This document shows, one piece after another, positions 1 to 9,405 of a stretch of 45,994 bases of DNA; the first letter of the stretch is position 1, and each line of letters starts with the position of its first letter. The stretch comes from Streptococcus sobrinus DSM 20742 = ATCC 33478 (GTDB lineage: Bacteria; Bacillota; Bacilli; Lactobacillales; Streptococcaceae). The translations under genes and the position numbers were made by a program. The notes beneath the pieces are model-generated. The model was not told the origin of the DNA, ran no database searches, and saw only the letters and a program-made list of their open reading frames with translations. The stretch is taken from NCBI RefSeq assembly GCF_000686605.1, contig NZ_JMLC01000018.1, positions 1 through 45,994 on the forward strand. Reading direction: 5' to 3'.

Positions 1-240
1 ATCCAAGGTCGCAAAAACACGTTGCAGGGTGTCGTGAGATGGAATACCGTTTTCCAAGGTAAGTACACTACGTAAGGAAGTTTCATAGATATTTCCAAAA
101 TCCTCTATTTCTTCCCAGAATTCTGCACCTGAAAGGCGGGCAAAGAAGATGAGCAGCACAATATCAGCCAAGCTATGCTTGATCTTCCAATTGTCACGCT
201 CATCACGGACAGTGATAAGAAATTCTATAATCTCAGACAT
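1..240 (-). mobile_element. ISAs1-family transposase, N-terminal part (runs off left edge)
   Basis: An open frame starts at the ATG at 240-238 and continues off the left edge, giving 80 visible residues. It begins MSEIIEFLITVRDERDNWK and contains a hydrophobic stretch, then SGAEFWEEIEDFG and NGIPSHDTLQRVFATLD. This pattern (short N-terminal domain, AEFW-EIEDFG, GIPSHDTLQRVF) is the DDE_Tnp_1-associated domain of ISAs1 / H-repeat transposases. A strong ribosome binding site (AGGAGG) precedes the ATG. The catalytic DDE part is outside the window, so intactness cannot be judged. The element's outer end probably lies within 241-350, but I could not fix its inverted repeat. Confidence 0.78.
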
Positions 241-556
241 AAAGACACCTCCTAAGTCTATTATAACTCCGGAGGTGGACTCTTTTTTATGAATCTATTA
301 TCTGAAAACGTTATTTTCTTCATGCATTTGTCGTGAGCCTAATTGGTTTAAATCACACTCGCTTTTTCGCTGCGGACTTGTTGGCTTGCTCTTATTCATC
401 GATTGGTGTAAATAGCAGGTTTCGCAAGACTATTTGGGCGATTTCAGGAGAGGCAAATAAACTACCAAGCAAGATTAGTCTGTCTACTAAGCACGCTATA
501 TTTATAATGTAAATTTTTATCGTGTTAGCACTTATAACCCGACAGATTATCTGTCT
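241..556. other. Gene-free stretch beside the ISAs1 element
   Basis: Apart from the transposase ribosome binding site I see no gene here. The minus strand around 340-325 reads GGCTCACGACAAATGCATG, which may be part of the insertion-sequence terminal region. No convincing terminator for the 557-1078 gene was found. Confidence 0.4.
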
Positions 557-1078
557 TTAAAATTTCTTCTGCGGGTGGCGGTCAACGATTTCTGGGTGAG
601 CAGCTAGAGCCTCTTCTCCCTTAGCCGTCAGGGCATAGCCTCGCAGACTATAGAGGGGAGCCAGTCCTGCTTCACTATAGACCTGAGCCATACTTTGGTC
701 TAAATCAGCTCGCTTCATCTTGGACAGGCCCTTGACCTCCTTGCTCTTAAGAAAATCCTTGATTTGTCCTGCCCGCAAATATTGCAGGGACTCTTGGGCA
801 GTCATTAAGCGAACATAGCCTGCCTCAATCAACCAATCCAACTCCTTTTGGGCATCAATGCCATAGGTGGTATAAAAATACTTGTGCAGGGGGCTTTCAG
901 TCGTGTAGGTGCCAAAATGAACCCGCCAGAGGAGGATAATGTGGCCAAGCAGCAGGCCTTCCGCAGTCCGCTCCATATTACGTTTGGAAATGAGCTTTCG
1001 CCTTAGTTTATCTTGGTATTTGGCCGCAATATAAGGCATCTCGGTATGCTGACTGTAAATTTCTTCAAATTTTTTCAT
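557..1078 (-). CDS. Hypothetical protein, 173 aa, likely leaderless
   Basis: The protein is soluble, basic and helix-rich, with no signal peptide or membrane segment. It starts MKKFEEIYSQHTEMPYIAAK. The middle (about residues 95-130) contains LRAGQIKDFLKSKEVKG-LSKMKRADLD, which resembles a SAP-like helix-turn-helix motif used for nucleic acid binding; the rest I do not recognise. I chose the ATG at 1078-1076. A TTG two codons upstream is possible, but there is no ribosome binding site for either. Instead an extended -10 (TGC TATAAT, 1093-1085) ends six bases before the ATG, so transcription should start at or next to the start codon. It lies just downstream of the decayed beta-glucosidase gene on the same strand. 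Function is unknown. Confidence 0.7.
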   Translation of the reverse strand: MKKFEEIYSQHTEMPYIAAKYQDKLRRKLISKRNMERTAEGLLLGHIILLWRVHFGTYTTESPLHKYFYTTYGIDAQKELDWLIEAGYVRLMTAQESLQYLRAGQIKDFLKSKEVKGLSKMKRADLDQSMAQVYSEAGLAPLYSLRGYALTAKGEEALAAHPEIVDRHPQKKF

Positions 1079-1084
1079 AAGCAA

Positions 1085-1093
1085 ATTATAGCA
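1085..1093 (-). promoter_or_regulatory. Extended -10 promoter abutting a start codon
   Basis: On the minus strand TGCTATAAT is followed by only six bases and then ATG. The -35 is weak (TTCTAT at 18 bp spacing), as is usual for extended -10 promoters. The spacing predicts a leaderless transcript. Confidence 0.6.
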
Positions 1094-1159
1094 TAGAGCC
1101 AGAGGGGAATAGAAAAAGACGACTTCCGATGAAATCGCCTTTTTGCTTTAAACTTCTTC

Positions 1160-1975
<816 letters not shown>

Positions 1976-2180
1976 TTACTAAATCAGATAATTCAGCAGA
2001 TTTGTTCCTTTATCTGTCTGTCATTAAGACTTTTGTCTCACTAATATTATAAAATTTTCTGAAAACCTTTACTTCTAAAATCCTCTTGAATTCTGATACT
2101 ATAACACGGCCTAAAAAGCCGACCATAAAGAGGCCAGCCCAATCATTATAGAGGTAAAGAATTAAGTCAAAAGTGCCCCC

Positions 2181-2564
2181 TCAGACTGTCAATTCAATCG
2201 TATTATCTTCAAATCCCAGAATGACGGATTCGTAGTAGCCGTCACCCGTTGTTCGTGGACCGTTGATACACTTGTAACCACCAGCATCCAGGCGTTGGGT
2301 TAGGGCATCAACGGCTTCTTTGCTTCCTAGGCTCATGGCAAAATGAGCTAGCCCAGTCCGATTGGCCTCCTTGGGAAGGTCCAGCATATCAGGTTTGGTC
2401 ATAATTTCCAGTCTGGCACCATCCTGGAAGCTCAAAAAATAAGATTTGAAACCAGTCTTTTGATTATGGTAGAGCTGGTTGGCGAATGCTTGAAAATAGG
2501 TTTGGAAAAATTCCCTGGCCCCTTCAAGATTGTTGACATAGATAGCTAGGTGTTCGATTTTCAT
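2181..2564 (-). CDS. VOC (glyoxalase/bleomycin-resistance fold) protein
   Basis: This 127-residue protein is the usual single-domain length for the vicinal oxygen chelate superfamily. It has the MKIEHLAIYVNNLEGAREFF opening, with a metal-ligand His at residue 5, and LAHFAMSLGSKEAVDAL in the second half. It also has a GDGYYESVILGFEDNTIEL ending with the expected late Glu. Such proteins are often glyoxalase-like lyases or isomerases; the substrate here is unknown. The start is the ATG at 2564-2562, preceded by AGAGGAT. It lies 18 bp downstream of the HAD phosphatase gene and is probably cotranscribed from the promoter near 3416-3424. Confidence 0.85.
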   Translation of the reverse strand: MKIEHLAIYVNNLEGAREFFQTYFQAFANQLYHNQKTGFKSYFLSFQDGARLEIMTKPDMLDLPKEANRTGLAHFAMSLGSKEAVDALTQRLDAGGYKCINGPRTTGDGYYESVILGFEDNTIELTV

Positions 2565-2582
2565 GATAATCCTCTTTGTCTT

Positions 2583-3389
2583 TCAATAGGTTGATAGGTA
2601 ATTTTCAATAACTTGCAAGACCCCGTCTTCGTTATTGGTAGGGGCTAACTGACCCAAGTCCCTCATAGACAGGGGAGCATTAGCCATGACATAAGGATGA
2701 CCAACTAGACCAAGTATCTCGATGTCATTACCACCATCGCCAAAGGCCATCAAGTTCTCCGGCTTCATCCCCCAATAGTCCAGCAAGCGGCTAAGTCCCT
2801 TGCCCTTGTGCATGCCCTTTTGGATAATGTCAATACAGCCAAAACCACTCGAAGTCCCAGTCAAGCCTTGATTTGCAAACTGCTGGGAAATTTCTTCCCT
2901 AACAGCTTGGGTCTCCTCTTCCGCAACCAGACTAGTGAGTTTGAAAATAGAATCATCCTCTGGTAGCTGATCAAAACTTTCTAAGAGCTGGATTTCGGGC
3001 AAGTAATGCCTGAGCAGGTTAACCAAGTCGGGGTCCGAATCCCGTAACATGTAGGCTGATTCCTTTCCAGCAACAGTATGGAGGGCCTGAGGTTGGATTT
3101 TCTGGAGAAATTTCAAACAAGCTAGCACCGTTTGAAAGTCAATGAAATTCTCAAAGACGGTCTGACCACCAGCGACGATATGAGCTCCATTTTCGGCCAC
3201 ATAGGCAAAATGATGGTCATAGCCAGGAAAATTAAGCCGCAGCTGACGATATTGATTACCACTGGCAATAATCAGCTTTATCTTCCTCTTATCTAAGGCG
3301 GTCAAAATCCTTTTAAAGCGGGCCTCATCAAAGGTCTTATCGTCCCTCAAAAAGGTTCCGTCCATATCAGTCGCAATGGCCTGAATCAT
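2583..3389 (-). CDS. HAD-family (Cof-type) sugar/nucleotide phosphatase
   Basis: The 268-residue protein has the complete Cof/YidA-type HAD signature. Motif I is TDMDGTFL near the N terminus, with the DxD nucleophile and acid. ASGNQYRQLR serves as motif II and GDGGNDIEILG as motif IV, with a C2-type cap between them. These cytoplasmic enzymes dephosphorylate sugar phosphates, FMN or pyridoxal phosphate; the sequence does not settle which. The ATG at 3389-3387 is preceded by GAAGGGAT. An extended -10 (TGT TATACT, 3424-3416) lies about 27 bases upstream. The VOC gene follows 18 bp downstream, suggesting a two-gene operon. Confidence 0.88.
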   Translation of the reverse strand: MIQAIATDMDGTFLRDDKTFDEARFKRILTALDKRKIKLIIASGNQYRQLRLNFPGYDHHFAYVAENGAHIVAGGQTVFENFIDFQTVLACLKFLQKIQPQALHTVAGKESAYMLRDSDPDLVNLLRHYLPEIQLLESFDQLPEDDSIFKLTSLVAEEETQAVREEISQQFANQGLTGTSSGFGCIDIIQKGMHKGKGLSRLLDYWGMKPENLMAFGDGGNDIEILGLVGHPYVMANAPLSMRDLGQLAPTNNEDGVLQVIENYLSTY

Positions 3390-3540
3390 CAGCTAATCCC
3401 TTCACTTTTAATAAGAGTATAACACGATTTTCCACCTAAAACTTATACTATTTTGGGAATAAGTGATGAAATCCTATGATTTACCCAAAAAGCCTTGGCA
3501 CTCCTTAGCACCAAGGTTCTTGAACGATGAAAATTCGAAT

Positions 3541-3981
3541 TTAGACTCCCTCTGATTTATCCAGCTTGGCCTGTTTTTCCGCCCTTTTAATATATACCAG
3601 CCCCCAAGCTAATAAAATTGCCAGTACTAGAAATATACTTGCCCCTATTATCCGGACAATCCGACTGTGAGTATCAGAAGTTACCAGGGCACCATAAGTA
3701 GTAGCAACAAAAGCAAGGAAGCAAAAGATTGTAAAAGCCAGCTGGATAAAGAATTGATTGTCATCCTTCTGCTTTTTTGGCCGTCGCTCATATTCCCTTC
3801 TAAGGATACTAGTCAGGACTGCACATAAAAGGAAAAACAACCAGAAAATATAGGCTGACCAGTTGGGTAAAAATGAAATCTTCTCACTGTTGACCGCTAG
3901 ACAGACTGCCAACACGCTTGCCACTCCAACCGCTAGTCGCAAGGCTTGCAATTGCTTATAGGATAATTTTGATAAATTCAT
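3541..3981 (-). CDS. Hypothetical membrane protein, about four TM segments
   Basis: From the ATG at 3981-3979 (MNLSKLSYKQLQALRLAVG) the product has 146 residues and about four hydrophobic segments. These lie near residues 14-33, 44-62, 80-102 and 111-131. A charged loop (RREYERRPKKQKDDNQ) sits between the second and third, and a Lys-rich tail (YIKRAEKQAKLDKSEGV) ends the protein. I do not recognise a family. The chosen ATG has a weak upstream GGGG. A GTG 69 bases further upstream is possible but lies only four bases after a TATAAC -10, so it is unlikely. The nearest genes are unrelated. Confidence 0.55.
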   Translation of the reverse strand: MNLSKLSYKQLQALRLAVGVASVLAVCLAVNSEKISFLPNWSAYIFWLFFLLCAVLTSILRREYERRPKKQKDDNQFFIQLAFTIFCFLAFVATTYGALVTSDTHSRIVRIIGASIFLVLAILLAWGLVYIKRAEKQAKLDKSEGV

Positions 3982-4440
3982 GATGATGCCCCATTTCCAA
4001 TCAGATTCTTGTTTTAAGGAGGTCTCCGGAAGTGCCCAACCAGATTTCACTTTCGTTATAACAAGATGGGAGGGAGGTTAATCACCACTGTCCTGAAAAG
4101 ACCAAAATTTGTCGTGAACGGGCTCAAAAAAGAAGAGACCTAGTCTTCGCTTATTACGCCCAAACTAGGGCCTCCGTCTTCCAAAGTTAACAAAGCTCAG
4201 TCAAACAGATGATTTTCGCTAGTTCTCGAGCGTCATCAATGTGGCAAAGCTGAACATGCCATTACTGCCCTGTTTAGCCAAGAATTTAGGAACCTAGTTC
4301 TCGCCAGTGTTCGAACTGCATCAATAGCTCTAAACTCAACTTCGCCATTCTAGCTTCCTTCGTTAAGAGCTATAGAAAAAACCAAGCAGCTTACTACTCA
4401 GTCCTAGCTATAGATTTAATTAAAGAGTTGGCAGCATTTT
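3982..4440. other. 459-bp gene-free stretch, probably degraded DNA
   Basis: No open frame of credible length or start signal is present. An extended -10-like TGTTATAAC lies on the minus strand near 4056-4064, upstream of the membrane protein gene. Position 4112-4127 reads TTGTCGTGAACGGGCT, similar to a sequence at 5549-5563. Two blocks containing CTAGTTCTCG followed by CATCAAT (near 4219-4239 and 4293-4325) look like a diverged duplication. Nothing else was identified. Confidence 0.35.
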
Positions 4441-4734
4441 TTACCAATCCCCGATGGTCCGATAGGCTTGGTCGAAACGCTCTGCCGGAATAATCCGACC
4501 GTTGGTATGGTCAATGACATCGCCGATTTGAGCCATCGCATACATGCCATAACCATAGAAATGACTGTCGCTGGCCCAGTTAGGATCCAAGGCTGGAATA
4601 AGAACTTGTAAATTCTTACTATCCCGCCAAGTCAAGCACTTTTTTTTGAAGGCTTCCATAACCCAAGTTGGATAGGGAGCTGCCTTGCTAATTCGCCAGA
4701 CGTCAATGAGTTTTCCTTTATAACTTGCTTTCAT
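4441..4734 (-). CDS. Hypothetical protein, 97 aa
   Basis: The start is the ATG at 4734-4732 (MKASYKGKLIDVWRISKAA), preceded by GGAGAAAAGTG. The frame is open eight codons further upstream, but without a better site. The small soluble protein has a Trp-rich N-terminal half (VWRIS, PTWVMEAF, LTWRDSKN). It ends with GDVIDHTNGRIIPAERFDQAYRTIGDW. That ending resembles small proteins of Gram-positive mobile regions, but I cannot assign a function. It stands alone between gene-free stretches. Confidence 0.55.
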   Translation of the reverse strand: MKASYKGKLIDVWRISKAAPYPTWVMEAFKKKCLTWRDSKNLQVLIPALDPNWASDSHFYGYGMYAMAQIGDVIDHTNGRIIPAERFDQAYRTIGDW

Positions 4735-4902
4735 CACTTTTCTCCATAATATATACAAACTAAACTTTTTAAATCAAAACTTTCTGCTCGAGGCAACTCT
4801 CAAGTAGTTACGATTAATAATTTATCATTCAAAAATAACATATCAATTACTTATTTTTGTTAATTTTATTAAATAAAATTAGAGGGTTAAAATATTGAAG
4901 GA

Positions 4903-5289
4903 CTAGATGTCCTCCCTTGGCCCACCGTTGGAAGCACTAATAAAGAGCGTCCCGAAGGTTATTATAATCAGGCTGGTAAAGAAATAGGTACTGGTGATTG
5001 ATTCATGTAACCAATAGCCATAGACCGTTAATCCCAAGATAAGCACAAAACAAAGCAAGATTGATTTCTTACTCAAATGCTCATAAAGTCTTTGTAATGT
5101 TTCTCGCAAACTTAACTCTCTGTCGGGAATTAGCTTATAGGTATATCGGTAAATCGAATAGTGCATAACAAGACTGGCAGCTCCTAGGAAAGCAATTTTC
5201 CATATAGCAATTACCCAAAAGAGACCCAGGCAAATAATCAAGCTGAGACTGATAAGTCAAATCGCAAGAAATCTTCGACGTTTCTTCAT
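4903..5289 (-). pseudogene. Small membrane protein gene interrupted by an in-frame TGA
   Basis: A good ribosome binding site (GAGGGGAAATAC) precedes the ATG at 5289-5287. Translation gives MKKRRRFLAI, then TGA at 5259-5257. The same frame continues with LISLSLIICLGLFWVIAIWK and stays open for 117 more codons. Without the stop this would be a ~127-residue protein with an Arg/Lys-rich start and three to four membrane segments (near residues 11-27, 29-48, 75-93 and 98-113). The hydrophobic run starts just after the stop, which strongly suggests one original reading frame. Restart at the TTG (5241-5239) lacks a ribosome binding site. The family is not recognised. A sequencing error is the alternative to a true nonsense mutation. 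Confidence 0.6.
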
Positions 5290-5667
5290 GTATTTCCCCT
5301 CTTAAGCTCTACTCTACATTTCTGAAACCCACTAGCAAAAGAAAAGGAGAGTCTCTTTGAAGTGACCCTCCTTTTACCATTTGGGAGTAAAATCAACCTG
5401 AGCCTAAAGTAGCAAAAGCCTCAGGTATCCTAAATATGAAGGAGTAAAGACGGCCGTTAAATCAATTACCAATCAAAAAACTTTAACGGGCATCATCTAT
5501 TGTATCCAACGGTTATAGTATAGCTTAAATTTTACTTTGTGCACGAAAAAGTCGTGAAAGGGCAAAAATATGTAGTGAAACGACTTTTCTAAAAATAGTT
5601 TGATTTTTTAATTGGATTGTCCTTAAATTCAGGGCTGCTCCCTAAGCAAACAGCAGGTAATATTCCT

Positions 5668-5698
5668 TTAAAATCAAAAGTTTCACTTTTGATTTTAA
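5668..5698. repeat. Perfect 13-bp inverted repeat, AT-rich
   Basis: TTAAAATCAAAAG and its exact reverse complement are separated by TTTCA. It could form a hairpin on either strand but has almost no GC, so it is a poor terminator. An operator or a remnant of a mobile element end is possible. Confidence 0.5.
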
Positions 5699-5744
5699 CT
5701 CAGTATGAATCGTCTCGTTTCGGATAAAAAAGCGTATTAACCTC

Positions 5745-5772
5745 AAAAGGACTGGGAAAACTTCCCAGTCCT
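5745..5772 (-). terminator. Rho-independent terminator after carB
   Basis: AGGACTGGGAA and TTCCCAGTCCT form an 11-bp stem with a three-base loop, followed on the minus strand by TTT. It lies 31 bases past the carB stop codon and should end the pyr/car transcript. Confidence 0.8.
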
Positions 5773-5802
5773 CATACTGATGATAAGAAAATATCTGCTT
5801 GC

Positions 5803-8800
5803 TTAGATAGCTTGGGTCGTAAAGCTCCTGCTTTCCAATACTCTGGCCATGGCATCTGCCGTATCTAGAGCGGTGAAAAGGGGAACGCCTGCTTCAATGG
5901 CTGAACTTCGGATGGTTTGACCGTCTTCGTCAGCCGTCCGCTTGGTGCCGACAGTATTGACAATGGCTTGGATAACGCCCGTCCGAACCAAGGCTGGTAT
6001 ATCATTCGTAGCGTCTTCGCCTAATTTATTTACAACAACTGAATCAAGGCCCTGATTCTTGAAGTAGCGGGCTGTTCCAGCTGTCGCATAGATACCGTAG
6101 CCAATGGCATCGAAGCGCTTAGCCAAGCCTAGAGCTTCTTCTTTTGTGTCGTCCGCAATGGTAAATATGATATTACCAAAGGTTGGCAGGTGGAGATAGC
6201 TAGCTTCAAAGGCCTTGTAGAGAGCCTTTTCCAGGGTCCTATCTGAACCCATGACTTCACCGGTTGATTTCATTTCAGGGCCTAAGAGGCTGTCTACCTT
6301 GGCCAATTTAGTAAAGGAGAAGACTGGTGCCTTGACATGAACCCGGTCACTTTCTGGATAGAGACCATCCTTGTAGCCCAAATCAGCTAAACTTTGACCC
6401 AGAATCAGCTTGGTCGCTACCTGGGCCATTGGGATGTCGGTCACCTTAGAAAGGAAGGGCACAGTCCGACTGGCACGTGGGTTAACCTCAATAACATAGA
6501 CAGTCTCGCCATGGATGACGAATTGGATATTCATCATACCATAGCAATTAAGACCGATAGCTAGGCGTTTGGTGTAGTCGGTAATGGTGTCAATAATCTC
6601 TTGCGAGAAGGTTTGCGGTGGGTAAACCGCCATAGAGTCACCTGAGTGAACACCGGCCCGCTCGATATGTTCCATAATTCCAGGAATCAGGACATCCTTA
6701 CCATCGGAAATAGCATCGACTTCACATTCACGACCAACCAGATAAGAGTCAACCAGGACAGGATGGTCAGGGCTGGCCTTGACGGCTGTCCGCATGTAGG
6801 CCCGTAGGTCTGCTTCATTTTCAACGATTTCCATGGCCCGACCACCAAGGACATAGGAAGGACGAACCAAAACAGGGAAGCCGATTTGCCGTGCTGAAGC
6901 TACTGCTTCTTCCTCATTGGTGGCGGTGTGGCCTGGTGGTTGAGGAATATCTAGGTCTTGCAGGGCTTGTTCAAAGAGGTCCCGGTCTTCTGCTCGGTCC
7001 AAGTCAGCCACTTGGGTTCCCAAGATTTTCACGCCAGCCTTGGACAAAGGTTCTGCCAGATTGATGGCTGTTTGACCACCAAATTGAACAATGACACCCT
7101 TAGGTTGCTCCAAGTCGATGACATTCATGACATCTTCAAAGGTCAAAGGCTCGAAGTAAAGCTTATCCGAAACTGAGAAGTCGGTCGAAACGGTCTCAGG
7201 GTTGGAGTTCATGATAATGGCTTCATAGCCAGCTGCCTGGAGGGCTTTGACCGAGTGCACGGTCGCATAGTCAAATTCTACCCCTTGACCAATCCGAATT
7301 GGGCCTGAACCCAAAACGATAACCGATTCCTTGTCTGACTTGATGGATTCATTTTCGAAGGCATAGGTTGAGTAAAAATAAGGGGTTGCCGACTCAAATT
7401 CTGCCGCACAGGTATCAACCATTTTATAGACAGGGACAATCTGATTGTCCAGACGGATTTGCCGAACTTGTTCAGCTGTCATATCCCAGATTTCCGCAAT
7501 CTTGCGGTCGTCAAAACCAAAACGTTTAGCTTCCTTGAGAACATCCAGGTCATTAATCTTGCTCTTGAGATCTTCTTCAATTTCAAAAATATGGAGCAAT
7601 TTGTCCAGGAAGAAGGGATCAATCTTGGTCAAATCAGAGATTTCTTCAATAGTGAAGCCACGACGAATAGCTTCAGAAATGTAGAAAAGGCGGTCATCCT
7701 GGGCCTTGACAATCTTTTCGAAGAGTTGATCATCACTGGCTCCGGCTAATTCAGGCATTTCATTGTGATGGACACCAATTTCCAAGGAACGACAGGCCTT
7801 GAGCAGGCTTTCTTCAATATTACGGCCGATGGCCATAACTTCACCAGTTGCCTTCATCTGGGTGCCCAAACGGCGTTCCCCGTGTTCAAATTTGTCAAAT
7901 GGGAAACGCGGAATCTTGGCAACCACATAGTCAAGGGCTGGTTCAAACATGGCGTAGGTGGTGCCAGTAACTGGGTTAATCATTTCGTCCAGGGTCAGGC
8001 CAACTGCAATCTTAGCAGCCAGCTTGGCAATTGGATAACCGGTTGCCTTGGAAGCTAGGGCTGATGAACGCGAAACCCGTGGGTTAACTTCGATGACATA
8101 GTATTTAAAGCTGTGAGGATCCAGGGCCAGCTGAACATTACAGCCCCCTTCGATTTTCAGAGCCCGAATAATTTTCAGACTGGCATCCCGCAGCATTTGG
8201 TTTTCGATATCAGACAGGGTCTGCGTTGGGGCGAAAACAATGGAGTCACCGGTGTGAATACCAACGGGGTCAAAGTTTTCCATGTTACAAACCACTAGGG
8301 CATTGTCGGCACTATCACGCATAACTTCGTATTCGATTTCCTTGAAGCCAGCGATAGAGCGTTCAATCAAACACTGGGTAACAGGGGAAAGCTTGAGCCC
8401 GTTTTCGGCAATTTCTTGCAGTTCTTCTTGGTTGGCACACATACCACCGCCAGTACCACCAAGGGTAAAGGCCGGACGGACAATGACAGGGTAGCCAATT
8501 TCAGCCGCGAAATCTAGAGCCTCTTGAACAGTATTGACAATCTGAGATTCGGGGATAGGCTGCTCCAAATCTTCCATCAACTGTTTAAAGAGGTCCCGGT
8601 CTTCTGCCTGGTCAATGGCTGAAAGTTTGGTCCCCAGCAATTCGACCCCCAACTCATCCAAAATACCAGCCTTGGATAATTCCATGGCCATGTTGAGCCC
8701 CGTTTGACCACCGAGGGTTGGTAGGAGGGCATCTGGCCTTTCCTTACGCAAAATCCGAGTCACAAACTCAATGGTGATAGGCTCAATATAGACCTTGTCC

Positions 8801-8982
8801 GCAATTTCTTTATCGGTCATGATGGTTGCAGGGTTGGAATTGACCAAGATCACTTCGTAGCCTTCTTCACGCAGGGCCAGACAAGCCTGGGTCCCAGCGT
8901 AGTCAAACTCTGCAGCCTGGCCAATAATAATAGGACCAGACCCAATAACCATAATTTTCTTAATATCAGTACGTTTCGGCAT
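5803..8982 (-). CDS. carB: Carbamoyl-phosphate synthase large subunit
   Basis: The 1059-residue product has the standard order of two homologous carboxyphosphate/carbamate ATP-grasp halves. The first opens [20 protein letters not shown] and the second [20 protein letters not shown]. An oligomerisation linker lies between them and an MGS-like regulatory domain comes last (from about [16 protein letters not shown]). ATP-grasp ligands such as [20 protein letters not shown] are present in both halves. With CarA it makes carbamoyl phosphate from glutamine, bicarbonate and two ATP, for PyrB and arginine synthesis. I chose the ATG at 8982-8980 because MPKRTD is the family start. No Shine-Dalgarno precedes it; the repeated leader runs directly into the codon. 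carA lies 423 bp upstream, an unusually large gap for this pair. Confidence 0.97.
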   Translation of the reverse strand: MPKRTDIKKIMVIGSGPIIIGQAAEFDYAGTQACLALREEGYEVILVNSNPATIMTDKEIADKVYIEPITIEFVTRILRKERPDALLPTLGGQTGLNMAMELSKAGILDELGVELLGTKLSAIDQAEDRDLFKQLMEDLEQPIPESQIVNTVQEALDFAAEIGYPVIVRPAFTLGGTGGGMCANQEELQEIAENGLKLSPVTQCLIERSIAGFKEIEYEVMRDSADNALVVCNMENFDPVGIHTGDSIVFAPTQTLSDIENQMLRDASLKIIRALKIEGGCNVQLALDPHSFKYYVIEVNPRVSRSSALASKATGYPIAKLAAKIAVGLTLDEMINPVTGTTYAMFEPALDYVVAKIPRFPFDKFEHGERRLGTQMKATGEVMAIGRNIEESLLKACRSLEIGVHHNEMPELAGASDDQLFEKIVKAQDDRLFYISEAIRRGFTIEEISDLTKIDPFFLDKLLHIFEIEEDLKSKINDLDVLKEAKRFGFDDRKIAEIWDMTAEQVRQIRLDNQIVPVYKMVDTCAAEFESATPYFYSTYAFENESIKSDKESVIVLGSGPIRIGQGVEFDYATVHSVKALQAAGYEAIIMNSNPETVSTDFSVSDKLYFEPLTFEDVMNVIDLEQPKGVIVQFGGQTAINLAEPLSKAGVKILGTQVADLDRAEDRDLFEQALQDLDIPQPPGHTATNEEEAVASARQIGFPVLVRPSYVLGGRAMEIVENEADLRAYMRTAVKASPDHPVLVDSYLVGRECEVDAISDGKDVLIPGIMEHIERAGVHSGDSMAVYPPQTFSQEIIDTITDYTKRLAIGLNCYGMMNIQFVIHGETVYVIEVNPRASRTVPFLSKVTDIPMAQVATKLILGQSLADLGYKDGLYPESDRVHVKAPVFSFTKLAKVDSLLGPEMKSTGEVMGSDRTLEKALYKAFEASYLHLPTFGNIIFTIADDTKEEALGLAKRFDAIGYGIYATAGTARYFKNQGLDSVVVNKLGEDATNDIPALVRTGVIQAIVNTVGTKRTADEDGQTIRSSAIEAGVPLFTALDTADAMARVLESRSFTTQAI

Positions 8983-9128
8983 AAATTTATGATACAAAAG
9001 GCGTTAAAAATCCGTATAAAAATAGGAGATTGACGCAGTGTCTGCAGACACTAGGAAATCTATCTTTTTTACTAGGATTTTAGCCTGTGTTCACATTCAT
9101 GAACACGCTTTGTATGCTGCTCCTTTCT
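8980..9128 (-). repeat. Car leader repeat, copy before carB
   Basis: This 149-bp segment matches 10495-10644, upstream of carA, with about four substitutions and one single-base indel. It ends exactly at the carB start codon. It contains a perfect palindrome AGTGTCTGCAGACACT (near 9038-9053) and the inverted repeat GTGTTCA-N6-TGAACAC (near 9087-9106). No other copy was seen in the window. Confidence 0.9.
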
Positions 9129-9131
9129 CAT
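9072..9131 (-). other. Possible 19-codon leader peptide frame upstream of carB
   Basis: ATG at 9131-9129 opens a frame MRKEQHTKRVHECEHRLKS that stops at TAG (9074-9072), just before the palindromic hairpin. Three of 19 residues are Arg. The carA copy keeps the frame with one change (Cys to Phe) but lacks this ATG. There is no convincing ribosome binding site, so translation is unproven. Confidence 0.2.
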
Positions 9132-9405
9132 TTGCCGTCTCACAGGACGGCATTAAATAGGTTGCTCCGACGATTTCCATCGGAACCATATTTTTCGATG
9201 AAAAATCTAGTGTATGAGTGAACTAATCCTCTTTAGAGATTAGCCTGGTCCGACGACTAGTTTTAACTAGCGACAGACCCGCTCAGACTTTTTCAGACTT
9301 TTCTCAAATATAGAATGGGGGGAGGCAAAGATTGCTAGGGCATAGCCAGCAAATCTCTAAGTTCACCCCTCAATTGATTAAAACTTTTACCAGGCACAGG
9401 CAATA
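9129..9405 (-). other. Hairpin-rich carA-carB spacer
   Basis: This 277-bp spacer has no gene but a dense series of inverted repeats. They are TGCCGTC/GACGGCA (9133-9152), GGTT-CCGA paired with TCGG-AACC (9160-9188), ATTTTTC/GAAAAAT (about 9191-9207), CTAATC/GATTAG (about 9224-9244) and CTAGTTTTAACTAG (about 9258-9271). None has a long T-run, so it looks like structured RNA rather than a simple terminator. I do not recognise a riboswitch class. Confidence 0.5.

Larger units (their letters stand above)
5290..5802. other. 513-bp gene-free stretch with two inverted repeats
   Basis: No gene is visible. It contains the carB terminator (5748-5772) and a perfect 13-bp AT-rich inverted repeat at 5668-5680 / 5686-5698 (TTAAAATCAAAAG with a five-base loop). 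Position 5549-5563 reads AAGTCGTGAAAGGGC, related to the sequence at 4112-4127. Confidence 0.45.
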
